64,000 bases of DNA from Actinomycetospora sp. NBRC 106378. GTDB lineage: Bacteria; Actinomycetota; Actinomycetes; Mycobacteriales; Pseudonocardiaceae. A program made the position numbers and the translations under genes. This document shows, piece after piece, positions 44,185-56,700 of this stretch. The notes below the pieces were generated by a model that was not told where the DNA came from, did not search any database, and was given only the letters and a program-made list of their open reading frames with translations. Numbering within the stretch: position 1 is the first letter of the stretch; every line of letters starts with the position of its first letter. The stretch is from positions 124,001-188,000 of the forward strand of contig NZ_BSTT01000007.1 of NCBI RefSeq assembly GCF_030269685.1, in the 5' to 3' direction.

Positions 44185-45017
44185 GCGGGTCTCTCCCATG
44201 TGAGGACGTGGACGACCTGGGTGAAGCGGTATCCGTCGTCGTTCCGCCGACCGGCGAGGTACTCCCCCACCGCGCCCTCGGACTCCATGCGGTCGAGCGA
44301 GACCGAGTCGTCGAAGACGCAGCGCTGGAGGAAGCCCTCGATCACGGCCCGGTCGGGATGGCCGACGTCGTAGTGGATCGGGGCGACGGCGGGCTCGACG
44401 CCGGCCCCGACGAGCGCCTCGCGGACCTGCTCGGCGGTGGTGAAGGGCACCGCGTCCGGGGCGAAGGTGGCGCGGTACGCCTCCGCGAAGCGCAGGTAGT
44501 GCGAGTCCGCGGACGCGTGGACGATCGCGCCGAACCCGCCCGGGCGCTGCGCCGCGACCATCCGCGCGATCCCCGCGCCGATCTCGGCGGGCGGGACGGC
44601 GTAGAGGGCGTGCGTGGCCCAGGCGACGTCGAACCCGCCGGCGTCGTCGGGCAGGTCCTGGATCCGGCACTCGTGCTCGGCGCCGACGGTGAACGGCGCT
44701 GCGAGCACCGAGCGGGCCTCGGCGATCGAGAACGGTGACGGGTCGAGCAGGTCGATCTCGACCCGGAGGTCGCCGACGGCGTCCGCGAGGCCCCGCCGTT
44801 GCAGCTCGGCGGGGAACTTCCCGCTGCCGCAGGCCACGTCGAGCACCGTGGTGGCAGCGCCCCGGGCGTGGCCGCGCAGGTCGGCGGCCCAGTCCCGGGC
44901 GGCGACGATCTGCCGGTAGTCCTCGACGGCGAGGGCGTAGAACGCCTCCATCCCCGCGCGGCCCTCCTCGGCCCAGTGCGCGAGGCTGCGTTCCTCGGTG
45001 GTGCCCTGCTGCGGCAT
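44181..45017 (-). CDS. Class I SAM-dependent methyltransferase coupled to the dioxygenase
   Basis: A 278-residue methyltransferase with motif I TTVLDVACGSGKFPAELQRR, motif II region VEIDLLDPSPFSIAEARSVL and GGFDVAWATHALYAVPPAEI. The C-terminal 60 residues (LQRCVFDDSVSLDRMESEG) form an added substrate lid. GGAGG is 8 bases before ATG 45017. The tight coupling with a PhyH dioxygenase suggests a two-step tailoring of one small molecule. No core biosynthetic enzyme is seen beside it. Confidence 0.85.
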   Translation of the reverse strand: MPQQGTTEERSLAHWAEEGRAGMEAFYALAVEDYRQIVAARDWAADLRGHARGAATTVLDVACGSGKFPAELQRRGLADAVGDLRVEIDLLDPSPFSIAEARSVLAAPFTVGAEHECRIQDLPDDAGGFDVAWATHALYAVPPAEIGAGIARMVAAQRPGGFGAIVHASADSHYLRFAEAYRATFAPDAVPFTTAEQVREALVGAGVEPAVAPIHYDVGHPDRAVIEGFLQRCVFDDSVSLDRMESEGAVGEYLAGRRNDDGYRFTQVVHVLTWERPA

Positions 45018-45096
45018 GCGACGCGCCTCCGTAAGAGCCGTGACGGGCTTGTCTCCCGAACAGAACCACGTCCCCGCACCCTCGGCAGGGCGAGCG

Positions 45097-45729
45097 TCAC
45101 CGACGCCGGAGGCGGGCGACCAACCGCGTCGTGAGCGGGTCGAGCAGCAGGGCGAGCAGCGCGAGGTACCCGACGGCGGGGACGACCACGGCGAGCAGGA
45201 AGGCGAGGACGACGTTGCCCGTCGCGGCGATCATGCGGGTGACGAAGACGTCCGGGGGGCGGCGGAGGTCGCCCTCGGCGAGCCCGGTCCGGCGCATGAG
45301 CACGGTCATCGCCGTCAGCAGCCCGCTGCACACCGCGAGCACCGCGATGTAGAGGCGCAGCACGAACGGCTCCGAGCCGTAGGTGGAGACCATCTGCGTC
45401 GTGAACGGCAGGACGACGATGGTCAGCACCCACAGGAGGTTGAGCAGCACCAGGCCCCGTGTGAGACGCGCACCGAAGCCGAAGAGCCGGTGGTGGACCA
45501 GCCAGAAGCGGCCGATGACGGCGAAGCTCAGCACGAAGCTGCCGAACACCGAGAGGTTGTCGAGGACGAGATCCTGCGGCGGTCCGGCGGGCCGGTCGTC
45601 GGAGGGCACCAACTCGGTGAGCTGCAGGACGAGCAGCGTGAGCGCGATCGCCACGGAGGCGTCGACGAACGCGACCATCCGCGCCTGACCGGGGAGCGCG
45701 TCCGGGTCGGGCTCCCCCTCCACGGTCAC
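45097..45729 (-). CDS. TMEM175-family (DUF1211) potassium channel-like protein
   Basis: A 210-residue, six-helix membrane protein. The first helix RMVAFVDASVAIALTLLVLQ follows the R-x3-F-x-D motif of TMEM175, with Val where the family usually has Ser (FSD). Later helices (FVLSFAVIGRFWLVHHRLFG, RGLVLLNLLWVLTIVVLPF) match the DUF1211 pattern. Prokaryotic members form tetrameric K+-permeable channels. GTG 45729 overlaps the phosphatase stop (GTGA), so it is the last gene of a HIT-phosphatase-channel operon. Confidence 0.82.
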   Translation of the reverse strand: MTVEGEPDPDALPGQARMVAFVDASVAIALTLLVLQLTELVPSDDRPAGPPQDLVLDNLSVFGSFVLSFAVIGRFWLVHHRLFGFGARLTRGLVLLNLLWVLTIVVLPFTTQMVSTYGSEPFVLRLYIAVLAVCSGLLTAMTVLMRRTGLAEGDLRRPPDVFVTRMIAATGNVVLAFLLAVVVPAVGYLALLALLLDPLTTRLVARLRRR

Positions 45730-46340
45730 AAGAGGTCCGCCACGTGGCCCGTCTCGTTGACCGACCGCACCTTGCGGGTCCCCGAGCGGGACACGAGGAC
45801 CCGGCTCAGGCCCGCGTGGTCCAGCGGGAACGTCAGGGGCCGGGCCAGGGCGAGCTCGAGCGCGAGGAACATGTTGATCGTGCCCGCGTGGCAGACGACC
45901 AGCACCGACTCGCGGCCGGCGTCGGCGTGGCGCGCCAGGATGCGGTCGAAGGCGCCGCGCACCCGGGCGGTGAAGGCCCCGACGTCGACGAACTCGGGGA
46001 GGAAGCCCTCCTTGATCCGCTCCCAGTCCGGGTCGTCGGAGTCGATCCGCTGGTGGACCGGGGTGTAGGAGGAGCGACCGAGGTCGAACTCCGCGAGGTC
46101 GGTCTCGACCACGGGCGTCAGACCGAGCGCGTCGGCCACCGGCTGCGCGGTCTCCTGCGCCCGCCGCATCCCGGAGACGACGATCTCGGTGATCTTCTCG
46201 CTGGTGTTGTTCGCGGCCCACCACCCGAGCGCGCTCGCCTGGACACGGCCGCGGGAGGAGAGCTCCGGGTCCGCCGGGGCACCGTCCGGGCCGGCCTCGG
46301 CGGCCTCGGGCTCGGCGTGGCGGGCGAGGATGAGCTGCAT
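45726..46340 (-). CDS. Histidine phosphatase family protein
   Basis: A 204-residue phosphoglycerate-mutase-like phosphatase. LILARHAEPEAAEAG holds the RHx core with the phospho-accepting His, RRAQETAQPVADALGL the second Arg, and VLVVCHAGTINMFLALEL the second catalytic His. The substrate is unknown. The ATG start at 46340 overlaps the stop of the HIT gene (ATGA). It may process a nucleotide metabolite with its HIT neighbour, which is inference. Confidence 0.88.
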   Translation of the reverse strand: MQLILARHAEPEAAEAGPDGAPADPELSSRGRVQASALGWWAANNTSEKITEIVVSGMRRAQETAQPVADALGLTPVVETDLAEFDLGRSSYTPVHQRIDSDDPDWERIKEGFLPEFVDVGAFTARVRGAFDRILARHADAGRESVLVVCHAGTINMFLALELALARPLTFPLDHAGLSRVLVSRSGTRKVRSVNETGHVADLL

Positions 46341-46765
46341 CAGGCGGGCACCTGGTCGCCGTGGCCCGCCGCCCGCAGGCCGGCGCGGATCCGCTCGGCC
46401 TGGTCGTCCATCGCGGCCTGGTCGGGGTCGGCGGCGGCCTGGGTGAAGTCGAAGGCCTCCAGCCCCCACGCGGGGTGGACGTGGACGTGCAGGTGCGGCA
46501 CCTCGAAGCCGGCGATCATGAGGGCGACCCGCGGGGGCTCGAAGACGTCGCGGAGGACGGTGCCGATGGTCCGGGCCGTCGTCATCGCGTGCTCGAAGAG
46601 CCCGGTTGGCGCGTCGATCCACTGGTCAATCTCCTCGCGGGGCACCACGAGGGTGTGGCCGGGCCCCAACGGGTTGATCGAGAGGAACCCGACGACCTGG
46701 TCGTCGGACCACACGAATCGCCCGGGGATCTCGCCGTTGATGATCTTGGTGAAGACGGTCGCCAC
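46340..46765 (-). CDS. HIT-family nucleotide hydrolase/transferase
   Basis: A 141-residue HIT protein. VFTKIINGEIPGRFVWSDDQ is the usual opening and VPHLHVHVHPAW gives the HxHxH catalytic triad. Members cleave AMP-lysine, AMP-amino acid or dinucleoside polyphosphate bonds. GTG 46765 lies 7 bases after a minus-strand TAGGCT box. It is the first gene of a three-gene operon and is divergent from glgX. Confidence 0.9.
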   Translation of the reverse strand: MATVFTKIINGEIPGRFVWSDDQVVGFLSINPLGPGHTLVVPREEIDQWIDAPTGLFEHAMTTARTIGTVLRDVFEPPRVALMIAGFEVPHLHVHVHPAWGLEAFDFTQAAADPDQAAMDDQAERIRAGLRAAGHGDQVPA

Positions 46766-46772
46766 GCGCCGG

Positions 46773-46778
46773 AGCCTA
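46773..46778 (-). promoter_or_regulatory. Candidate -10 box TAGGCT for the HIT-phosphatase-channel operon
   Basis: Seven bases before GTG 46765 on the minus strand, without ribosome site. Confidence 0.45.
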
Positions 46779-46806
46779 ACGACCGCGGGGTGTCGGTGCG
46801 GGCCGG

Positions 46807-46812
46807 TAGCGT
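46807..46812 (+). promoter_or_regulatory. Candidate -10 box TAGCGT for glgX-treY
   Basis: TAGCGT lies 47 bases before the glgX ATG. A GAGGAG ribosome site precedes the ATG, so this transcript would have a normal leader, unlike its divergent neighbour. Confidence 0.35.
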
Positions 46813-46859
46813 GGCCCGGGTCGGCGACCTGTCGGTGTTCGAGGTGTTGAGGAGAATCG

Positions 46860-49066
<2,207 letters not shown>

Positions 49067-49070
<4 letters not shown>

Positions 49071-51415
49071 GCGGACGCATCCCCTCCTCGACCTACCGGC
49101 TCCAGCTCTCCCCCGAGCAGACCTTCGCCGCCGCGACCGACCTGGTCGGCTACCTCGACGACCTCGGGGCGGGGGCGCTGTACTGCTCCCCGCTGCTGCA
49201 GCCCTCCCCCGGCTCGATGCACGGGTACGACGTCGTCGACCCCACGAAGGTCAACGACGAACTCGGCGGTGAGCAGGCGCGCGTGGCCCTGATCGGCGCG
49301 CTGCGCGAGGCCGGGCTGAAGGCGCTGATCGACCTCGTGCCCAACCACATGGGCGTCGCGGTGCCGGCCGCCAACCCGTCGTGGTGGTCGCTGCTGGCGC
49401 TCGGGCCGGAGTCGCCGTACGCGTCCTGGTACGACGTCGACCTCTCGGTGCCGATCCTCATCCCGGTGCTCGGGTCACCGGAGGACGTCGAGAAGCTCGA
49501 GCTGTCCGACGACGGCTCCGAGCTGCGGTACTTCGAGCACCGCTACCCCGTGGCGCCGGGGACGGGCGAGGGCACCGCGCAGGAGGTGCACGAGCGGCAG
49601 CACTACCGGCTCGTGCACTGGCGGCGCGGCAACGCCGAGCTGACCTACCGCCGGTTCTTCGACGTCTCCGACCTCGCGGCCGTCCGCGTGGACGACCCGG
49701 AGGTCTTCGACGCGACCCACGCCGAGGTCCTGCGCTGGGTCGGGTCCGATCCCGACGTCGTCAGCGGCCTGCGCATCGACCACCCCGACGGGCTGACCGC
49801 GCCCGGCGCGTACCTGCGACGGCTCCGCGAGCGGCTGGGTGACGACGCCTGGCTGTTGGTGGAGAAGATCACCTCGCTGCGCGCGGACGGCGCCGTCGAG
49901 GCGCTGCCGGCGTCGTGGCCGGCCGACGGCACCACGGGCTACGACGCACTGCGCGAGGTCTGCGGCCTGTTCGTCGACCTGCGCGGCGAGTCGCTGATCG
50001 AGCAGATCGCGGCCGAGCACACCGGGGAACGCCGGCGCCTGTCGGTGGCCGAGCACGTCGCGAAGCGGCTGGTCACCGACGAGATCCTGGTCGCCGAGGT
50101 TCGCCGCATCGCGCGCCTGGTGCCGGACGGCGAGGAGTCCGACGACGTCGTGCAGGACGCGGTGGCGGAGCTGCTGGCGGCCTACCCGGTGTACCGGTCG
50201 TACCTCCCCGAGGGGCGGGCCGACCTGGAGCGGGCGGTCGACACGGCCGCGACGGCGCGGCCCGAGCTGGCGCCCGTGGTCCGCCGAATCCGGGCGGCGA
50301 TGATCGCCGACCCGGACGGGCCGCTGACGCTGCGGGTCGAGCAGACCAGCGGGATGGTCACCGCCAAGGGCGTCGAGGACACCACGTTCTACCGGTGGAA
50401 CCGGTTCGTCGCGCTCAACGAGGTCGGCGGCGCCCCCGACCGGTTCGGGGTCTCCCCCGCCGAGTTCCACACGGCCGCCGCCCACCGCGAGGCGGCCACG
50501 CCGCTGGCGATGACGACGCTCTCCACGCACGACACGAAGCGTTCCGAGGACGTCCGCGGCCGGCTCGCGGTGCTGTCCGAGCTCACCGCGGAGTGGGGCG
50601 CGTTCCTGCGCACGCACTCGGCTCGCCACCCCCTCCCGTCGCCGTCCCTCGAGCTGCTCGCGTGGCAGTCGGTGATCGGGGCGTGGCCGCTCACCGAGGA
50701 CCGGCTCGTCGGCTACCTGACGAAGGCGTCGAAGGAGGCGAAGCTCGTCACGGCCCACGTCGACGCGAACGCCGAGGTCGACGAGCAGATCGCGGCGTGG
50801 CCGGCCCAGGTGCTGGGCGACGCGGAGACGGTCGGCGAGATCGAGTCGTTCGTGGCGGGGATCGACGCGTACGGCCGGTCGAACTCACTCGGTCAGAAGC
50901 TGCTGCAGATCGCCGGTCCGGGCGTGCCGGACGTCTACCAGGGCACGGAGCTGTTCGAGTACTCGCTGGTCGACCCGGACAACCGGCGTCCCGTCGAGTT
51001 CGCCCGCCGTCGCGAGCTGCTGGCGCGCATCGACGGCGGATGGCTGCCGCCGGGGGACGACCCCGACGGCGCGACGAAGCTGCTCGTGACCGCGGCCGCG
51101 CTGCGCCTGCGCCGGTTCCGCCCCGAGCTGTTCGACGGGTACGCCCCGCTGCCGGCCTCGGGTCCGGCCGCCGACCACGCCGTGGCGTTCGCCCGGGGCG
51201 GCCCCGCCGGACGGGAGCGTCTCGTGGTCGTGGCGACGCGGCTCCCGGTGGGGCTGGAGGCGGCCGGGGGCTGGGCCGACACGGTCCTCCCGCTGCCCGC
51301 CGGCGCGTCCGACTGGACCGACATGGTCACCGGTGAGGCCGTCGACGGCTCCGCCCCGGCCCTGGCGGACCTCCTCGCCCGCTACCCCGTCGCGCTGCTC
51401 GTGCGCCCGGCCTGA
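49067..51415 (+). CDS. treY: Malto-oligosyltrehalose synthase TreY
   Basis: A 782-residue GH13 enzyme that turns the reducing-end glucose of maltodextrins into a trehalose unit by internal transglycosylation. [20 protein letters not shown] is the family N-terminus, [15 protein letters not shown] and [18 protein letters not shown] give the catalytic Asp, VEKITS the Glu, and [20 protein letters not shown] and [20 protein letters not shown] are TreY signatures. GTG 49067 overlaps the glgX stop. Its partner TreZ lies 7.3 kb away on the same strand. Confidence 0.95.
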
Positions 51416-51429
51416 CGGCCGCCGCCGCT

Positions 51430-51491
51430 CCGCGAGAGCTACACCAGGCAGGATCCGAGCCTCCGGAACCTGCCTGGCGTGCACCTCGCGG
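51430..51491. repeat. Palindromic intergenic element, family A, copy 5
   Basis: Arms CGCGAGAGCTACACCAGGCA and CCTGCCTGGCGTGCACCTCG. It begins 14 bases past the treY stop in the convergent gap with the ferric-reductase-like gene. Confidence 0.8.
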
Positions 51492-51534
51492 AGGGTTCGG
51501 ACGGGGCCGGGCAGGTCGGGCCCGCTGGGCCGTT

Positions 51535-51595
51535 GGCGAGGGTCACACCAGGCGGGGATCACCGGTCCGGGACCTGCCTGGCGTGCACCTCGCGG
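51535..51595. repeat. Palindromic intergenic element, family A, copy 6
   Basis: Arms GGCGAGGGTCACACCAGGCG and CCTGCCTGGCGTGCACCTCG. It ends two bases before the stop codon of the convergent gene. Confidence 0.8.
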
Positions 51596-51597
51596 GG

Positions 51598-52338
51598 CTA
51601 CGGCCGCCGTCTCGGCGCGAGCGGGACCACCCGGCGGGCCGGAGCCACCGTGGGCAGCACCTCGGTCTGCGCGTCGACGGGCGACATCGTCTCGGTCACG
51701 GCCTCGCCCGCCGGGGAGGGCGCCGCCCGCACCACGGGCACCTCCCCCGTGACCGCGCGGATCGCCTCCTCCGGCACCCGGCCGCGTTCGGACACCGGGA
51801 CGGAGGTCCGCCGGGTGTCGCGGCGGCGGTAGAGGAGCGCGCCGACGATGGCGACGGTCGAGAGCAGCGGCACCCCGAGCGTCCACCACGTCGTACCGCG
51901 GAACGACAGGTTGAGCACCGCGTGCGCCACCACGACCGGCCAGCACAGGTACGAGGACCAGTGCACCCAGAACCACACGCGTCGCGAGATCCGGGACCGC
52001 AGCACCGAGGTCACGATGATCGCGATGATCAGGTCGAAGGCGAGGGTGCCCATCGCCGCGCCGATCGGGTTGTACAGCGCGATCCCGGGCACGAACACGT
52101 CCACCACGCGCAGGTGCACGTAGTCGGTGACCAGCACCGTCACCACGTGCAGCACCACGAACACGACCGTGATGAGCGAGAGGTTGCGGTGCAGCGCGAC
52201 GAGCACGAACCGGGGCAGGCCCAGGTCCGCGTTCTTCACCACCGAGGTGTTGTGCAGGATTCCCAGGACGACGACGAGGCTGAGCAGCAGCAGACCCATG
52301 GCCCCGAGGGCCCGCGAGACGAACCAGAGTTGGAGCAC
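51598..52338 (-). CDS. Ferric-reductase-like transmembrane (haem b) protein
   Basis: A 246-residue membrane protein with six helices. Paired histidines across helices (FVLVALHRNLSLITVVFVVLH and WVHWSSYLCWPVVVAHAVLN) are the bis-haem pattern of the ferric reductase-like/YedZ group. The final 90 residues form a Pro/Ala-rich soluble tail without FAD- or NAD-binding domains, so the electron donor must be a separate protein. GTG 52338 lies 4 bases before the stop of the upstream small gene. It is convergent with treY across the repeat pair. Confidence 0.83.
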   Translation of the reverse strand: MLQLWFVSRALGAMGLLLLSLVVVLGILHNTSVVKNADLGLPRFVLVALHRNLSLITVVFVVLHVVTVLVTDYVHLRVVDVFVPGIALYNPIGAAMGTLAFDLIIAIIVTSVLRSRISRRVWFWVHWSSYLCWPVVVAHAVLNLSFRGTTWWTLGVPLLSTVAIVGALLYRRRDTRRTSVPVSERGRVPEEAIRAVTGEVPVVRAAPSPAGEAVTETMSPVDAQTEVLPTVAPARRVVPLAPRRRP

Positions 52339-52342
52339 CGCG

Positions 52343-52591
52343 TCACCGCGTGAAGGGCGTGTAGACGAGCGGCCCCTCCTGCGGGCGCGTGTACTGGTAC
52401 TCCAGCGGCGTCACGCGCGGCACGTCGGGGGCCGAGGCGGTCGCCGAGATCGCCGCCTGCAGCCCGACCGTGAGCGCGGCGGCGATCGCGGTGATCCACG
52501 CGGTGGTCTCGACGATCATGCGCTTGTTCGTCTCGTGCTGGGACTTCTTGCGCGCGCCCGTCCCCGCCCGCACCGCTCCCGACGCCGCCAC
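52343..52591 (-). CDS. Small membrane protein upstream of the haem b protein, 82 aa
   Basis: Starts VAASGAVRAGTGARKKSQHE (basic leader) followed by one helix IVETTAWITAIAAALTVGLQ and an extracytoplasmic tail ending YTRPQEGPLVYTPFTR. No family recognised. The GTG start at 52591 has a GGGGGC-type ribosome site. The 4-base spacing to the next gene suggests an operon in which this could be a periplasmic anchor or electron-donor adaptor, which is inference. Confidence 0.62.
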   Translation of the reverse strand: MAASGAVRAGTGARKKSQHETNKRMIVETTAWITAIAAALTVGLQAAISATASAPDVPRVTPLEYQYTRPQEGPLVYTPFTR

Positions 52592-52649
52592 GCCCCCAGG
52601 ATGCCGGATGAAGCCGGAGTGAGATCACCCGAGGGGCGTGGCTGCGCGA

Positions 52650-53690
52650 TCAGCCCAGCAGCGTCGCGTCGGCCGGGGAGAGCCGGTCGGTGATCGTGTT
52701 CTTCTGGTGCCAGTAGGGGTAGAGCAGTGGCATCGCCGAGACCTCGTCGAGGCGGCGGATCTCGTCGTCGGACAGGGCGAGGTCGGCTGCGGCGAGGTTG
52801 TCGGCCAGCTGCTCCTCGGTGCGCGCTCCGATCACCAGCGAGGTGACCCCGGGCTTGTGCAGCAGCCAGGCGTTGGCCACCTGGGCCACCGACACCCCGT
52901 GGCCGTCCGCGATCTCCGCGGCGACCTCGATGATGTCGTAGAGCCGCTCGCGGTCGTGCACCGGCGGTTCGGACCACTCGCCGAGATGGCGGGAGGTCTC
53001 CGGGTCGTCCTGGCCGCGCCGGAACTTGCCCGAGAGCAGGCCGCCGGCGATCGGGCTCCACACGAGGATGCCGAGTCCCTGGTCGATCGAGACCGGGACC
53101 AGCTCGTTCTCGGCCTCGCGGGCCTGCAGGGTGTAGTGGATCTGCTGGGAGACGAAGCGCTGGAACTCGCCGCGCTCGGAGACGGCCAGCGCCTTCATGA
53201 TGTGCCAGGCCGAGTAGTTCGAGCAGCCGATGTAGCGGATCTTGCCCTTGCGCACCAGCGTGTCGAGGGCCTCGAGGGTCTCCTCGAGCGGGGTCTGCCC
53301 GTCCCAGCCGTGGAGCTGGTAGAGGTCGATGTGCTCGACGCCGAGGCGACGCAGGCTGTCCTCGCAGGACCGCACGATGCGGGCGCGGGAGGCACCGCCG
53401 TCGTTCGGACCGTCGCCCATCGGGAAGCGCATCTTGGTGGCGAGGTAGACGTCGTCGCGGTGGTTCTTCGTCGCCTGTCCGACGATCTCCTCGGACCCGC
53501 CCGCCGAGTACATGTCCGCGGTGTCGACGAGGTTCACGCCGTGCTCGACGCAGAGGTCGATCTGGCGGGTGGCGCCCTCGACGTCGGTCGTGCCGAGCTG
53601 CTCGAACATGCCCCGGCCGCCGAAGGTCATCGTGCCCATCGTCATCGTCGAGACCTTGAGTCCCGACCGGCCCAGCTGCCTGTACTCCAT
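52650..53690 (-). CDS. Aldo/keto reductase
   Basis: A 346-residue NADPH-dependent oxidoreductase of the AKR superfamily. NLVDTADMYSAGGSEEIVGQ carries catalytic Asp and Tyr, VYLATKMRFPMGDGP the Lys, and YQLHGWDGQTPLEETLEALD the His. GASRARIVRSCEDSLRRLGV and VWSPIAGGLLSGKF are also typical. The C-terminal VTSLVIGARTEEQLADNLAA binds the NADP phosphate. Substrate unknown. It lies between the haem protein pair and the large signalling gene, all on the minus strand. Confidence 0.93.
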   Translation of the reverse strand: MEYRQLGRSGLKVSTMTMGTMTFGGRGMFEQLGTTDVEGATRQIDLCVEHGVNLVDTADMYSAGGSEEIVGQATKNHRDDVYLATKMRFPMGDGPNDGGASRARIVRSCEDSLRRLGVEHIDLYQLHGWDGQTPLEETLEALDTLVRKGKIRYIGCSNYSAWHIMKALAVSERGEFQRFVSQQIHYTLQAREAENELVPVSIDQGLGILVWSPIAGGLLSGKFRRGQDDPETSRHLGEWSEPPVHDRERLYDIIEVAAEIADGHGVSVAQVANAWLLHKPGVTSLVIGARTEEQLADNLAAADLALSDDEIRRLDEVSAMPLLYPYWHQKNTITDRLSPADATLLG

Positions 53691-53742
53691 GACCGTCGGG
53701 TGCCCGCCCCCGCGCGTCGCCGAACAGGGGTGGCGGGGCCGG

Positions 53743-56700
53743 TCAGGACCGGGCGGCCTCCCGCGGCGAGGCGAGCCCGCTGAGGGCGAGGACGCGGGCG
53801 GCAGGCCCGGTCTCCGGGAGCACCAGCGTCGCCCCGGCGTCGGCCGAGGTGAGCAGCACGCCGATGCCGGCGCTCGCGAGGTACCCGACCCCGGTGACGT
53901 CGACCGACCACGTCGGCGCGGGCGGGGTGGCGACGACCCGGGCCAGCACCTCGGCCCCGGCGAGGTCGAGGTCCCCGGCGACCCGGACGGTGCCGCCGTC
54001 GACGGTCACCGACACCTCGCGGTCGGGGGCCGACGCGGAGGCGGGTACCTCCCGGTCGCTGCGGCCGGAGCGCCGCGCCGGCGGCACCGTGAAGGACACC
54101 GTCGTGCCCTCCGACCCGGTGTCGAGCACCACGTCGGAGGCCAGCGCCCGGATGAGGGACAGTCCACGGCCCCGGTGCCCGGGATCGGTCGGGATCTCCC
54201 GCCACGTGCCGTGGTCGGTGACGGCCACCGCGGCGCCGCCGTCGGGCTGGACGGTGAGGGTGACGGTGACCTCGGCACCGGCGGGCGGGACCGCGCCGTA
54301 CGCGTGCTCCACGGCGTTCGTGGCGGCCTCGCCGAGCGCGAGCTGGAGGTCCTCCGCGACCTCGTCGCGCAGGCCCGCCGGCCCCGACCAGGCCCGGACC
54401 GCCCGGCGCATCCGTGCGAGCTCGGCGGGATCCGCCGGGAAGGTGCGGGTCATCGGCGAGGGCGCCAGCCGCAGCACCACGACCGCGACGTCGTCGATCG
54501 CCTCGCTCGGGGCGAGGGCGTCGAGCAGGTAGGTCGCCGTCGGTTCGGGAGCGACGTCGGGTCGGGCCGCGGCGACCGCGACGAGGCGGTCGAGGCCCTC
54601 GTCGAGGGACTCCCCGCGGCGCTCCACCAGGCCGTCGGTGTAGAGCACGAGGTCGTCGCCGTCGGCGATGGTCACGACGCCCTCGGTCCGCGGCACCCGC
54701 GACTCCTGGGCGAGGCCGAGCAGCGGGCCGTGTCCGGCGGCGTCGGTCAGCAGCCGGGGGCCGGCCCCGTCGACGAGCAGGGCGGGCAGGTGGCCCGCGC
54801 GCGCCCAGCGGACCTCGCCGGAGTCGGTGTCGACGAGCACGCAGATCGCGGTGGAGGCCCGGGCGCCGGGCACCCGGGCGACGAGCCCGTCGAGGAGGTC
54901 GAGGGCGGGCCCGGGACCGTGGCCCGCGAGCAGGTACCCGGACAGCGCGGTGCGGAGCTGTCCCATGACGGCCGCCGCGGCGGTTCCCTGCCCCACGACG
55001 TCGCCGACGACCACCGCGACGTGGTGGGAGCCGACCTCGACGACGTCGTACCAGTCGCCGCCCGCCGAGGTCCCGACCGCGCCCGGGAGGTAGCGGACGG
55101 CGACCGGCAGCCGCGCCACCTCCGGCAGCGCCTGCGGCAGCAGGGAGCGCTGCAGGGTCTGCGCGATCTCGTGCTCGGCCCGGAAGAGGCGGGCGCGGTC
55201 GAGGGCGACCGCGCAGGGCTCGGCGAGTGCCAGCAGCGTCGTGCGCTCCCCCGCGTCGAGCCGGCCCAGGACGTCCCGGCCGACGGCCAGGGCGCCGACG
55301 ACGTTCCCCGCCGCGATCAGCGGCACGGTCACCACCTTGCGCATGCCCCGGGCGCGCATGAGGGCCACCAGCTCCGGGTCCTGCGCGTCCTCGGGCTCGC
55401 CGGGCTCGGGCTCGTGCACCCAGACGGACCGCTCGGAGCGCACGGCGCGGGTGAGCAGGGTGTCGGCGCCCAGGGACACGACGTCACCGTTCGACCGCGG
55501 GTCGCGCGACTGCGGACGGCGGGCGACCATCCGGAGCTCGCGCGCGGCGCGGTCGTACTCGAAGACCGCCGCCTGGGCGTCCTCCCCGAGGAGTTCGACG
55601 ATGTGCTCCATCATCGCCCGCCCGACCTCGGACGGGGTCGCGGCCGCGGAGAAGGCCGCCGTGGCGTGCTGCACGATCCCGAGCCGGTGGGCGGCGCTGC
55701 GCTCGTCGGCGTAGAGCAGCGCGTTGTCCAAGCTCGGCAGGACGCGGGCGACGACCTCCTCGACGAGGCCGCGGTCGGCCTCCGACCACGCGGCGGCGGT
55801 CGGGTCCCGCTCGAGCACGACCACCCCGATCGTCCGGTCGCGCACCCGCAACGGACGCCGGAGCCGGTGGCCGTCCTCGCCGTCGTCGACGTCGTCGACG
55901 TCGACGTCGCCCTTCTCGTCGATCTCGACGCGATCGGCCAGACCCGCCTCGCGCAGCACCCGCGCGAGCTCGCGCAACCGCCCCGCGACGGTGTCGGTGG
56001 ACTCCATGCCCGCGCCGACCTCGGCGAGCAGGCGGGCTCGGTCGGCCTCCCGCAGCCGGGTCTCCACGTCCACGGCGGCACCGACCCAGCCGGTCGCCCG
56101 GCCGTCGGGCCCGGGCACGGGCGTGGCCTGCTCGACGAGGCGGTGGTACGTGCCGTCCACGTGCCGCAGCCGGAAGTCGGTCTCCCAGCTGCGCCCCTCG
56201 GCGCGGGCGAGGCCGACCGCCTCGTCGTAGCCCGCCCGGTCGAGCGGGTGCATCCCCGTGACCCAGCCCTCGCCGAGCTCCCCGGCCCGGTCGCGTCCCG
56301 TGAACCGCGTCCACCCGGCGTTGAGGAAGACCCGCCGGCCCTCGGCGTCGGAGACCCAGATCATCGCCGGGGCGAGATCGGCGACCGCGGTGAAGCGGGC
56401 CTCCGCCTCCCGCCGGGCCCGACTCAGCTGCAGGTGGGCCTGCACACGGGCCTGCAGCTCGCCGGGGGCGAACGGCTTGACCAGGTAGTCGTCGGCCTGC
56501 GCGGCCAGCCCCTCGACCGCCGCCTCCTCGTCGGCGCGCGCGGAGAGCAGCAGCACCGGGACGCGGGAGGTGCGCGGGTCCGCGCGCAGCGCCGCCAGCA
56601 GCCCGAGGCCGTCGCGGCCCGGCATCATGACGTCGGAGACCACCATGTCGGGCGGGTCGGCCAGGGCCAGCTCGAGGGCGGAGTCGCCGTCGACCGCCGT

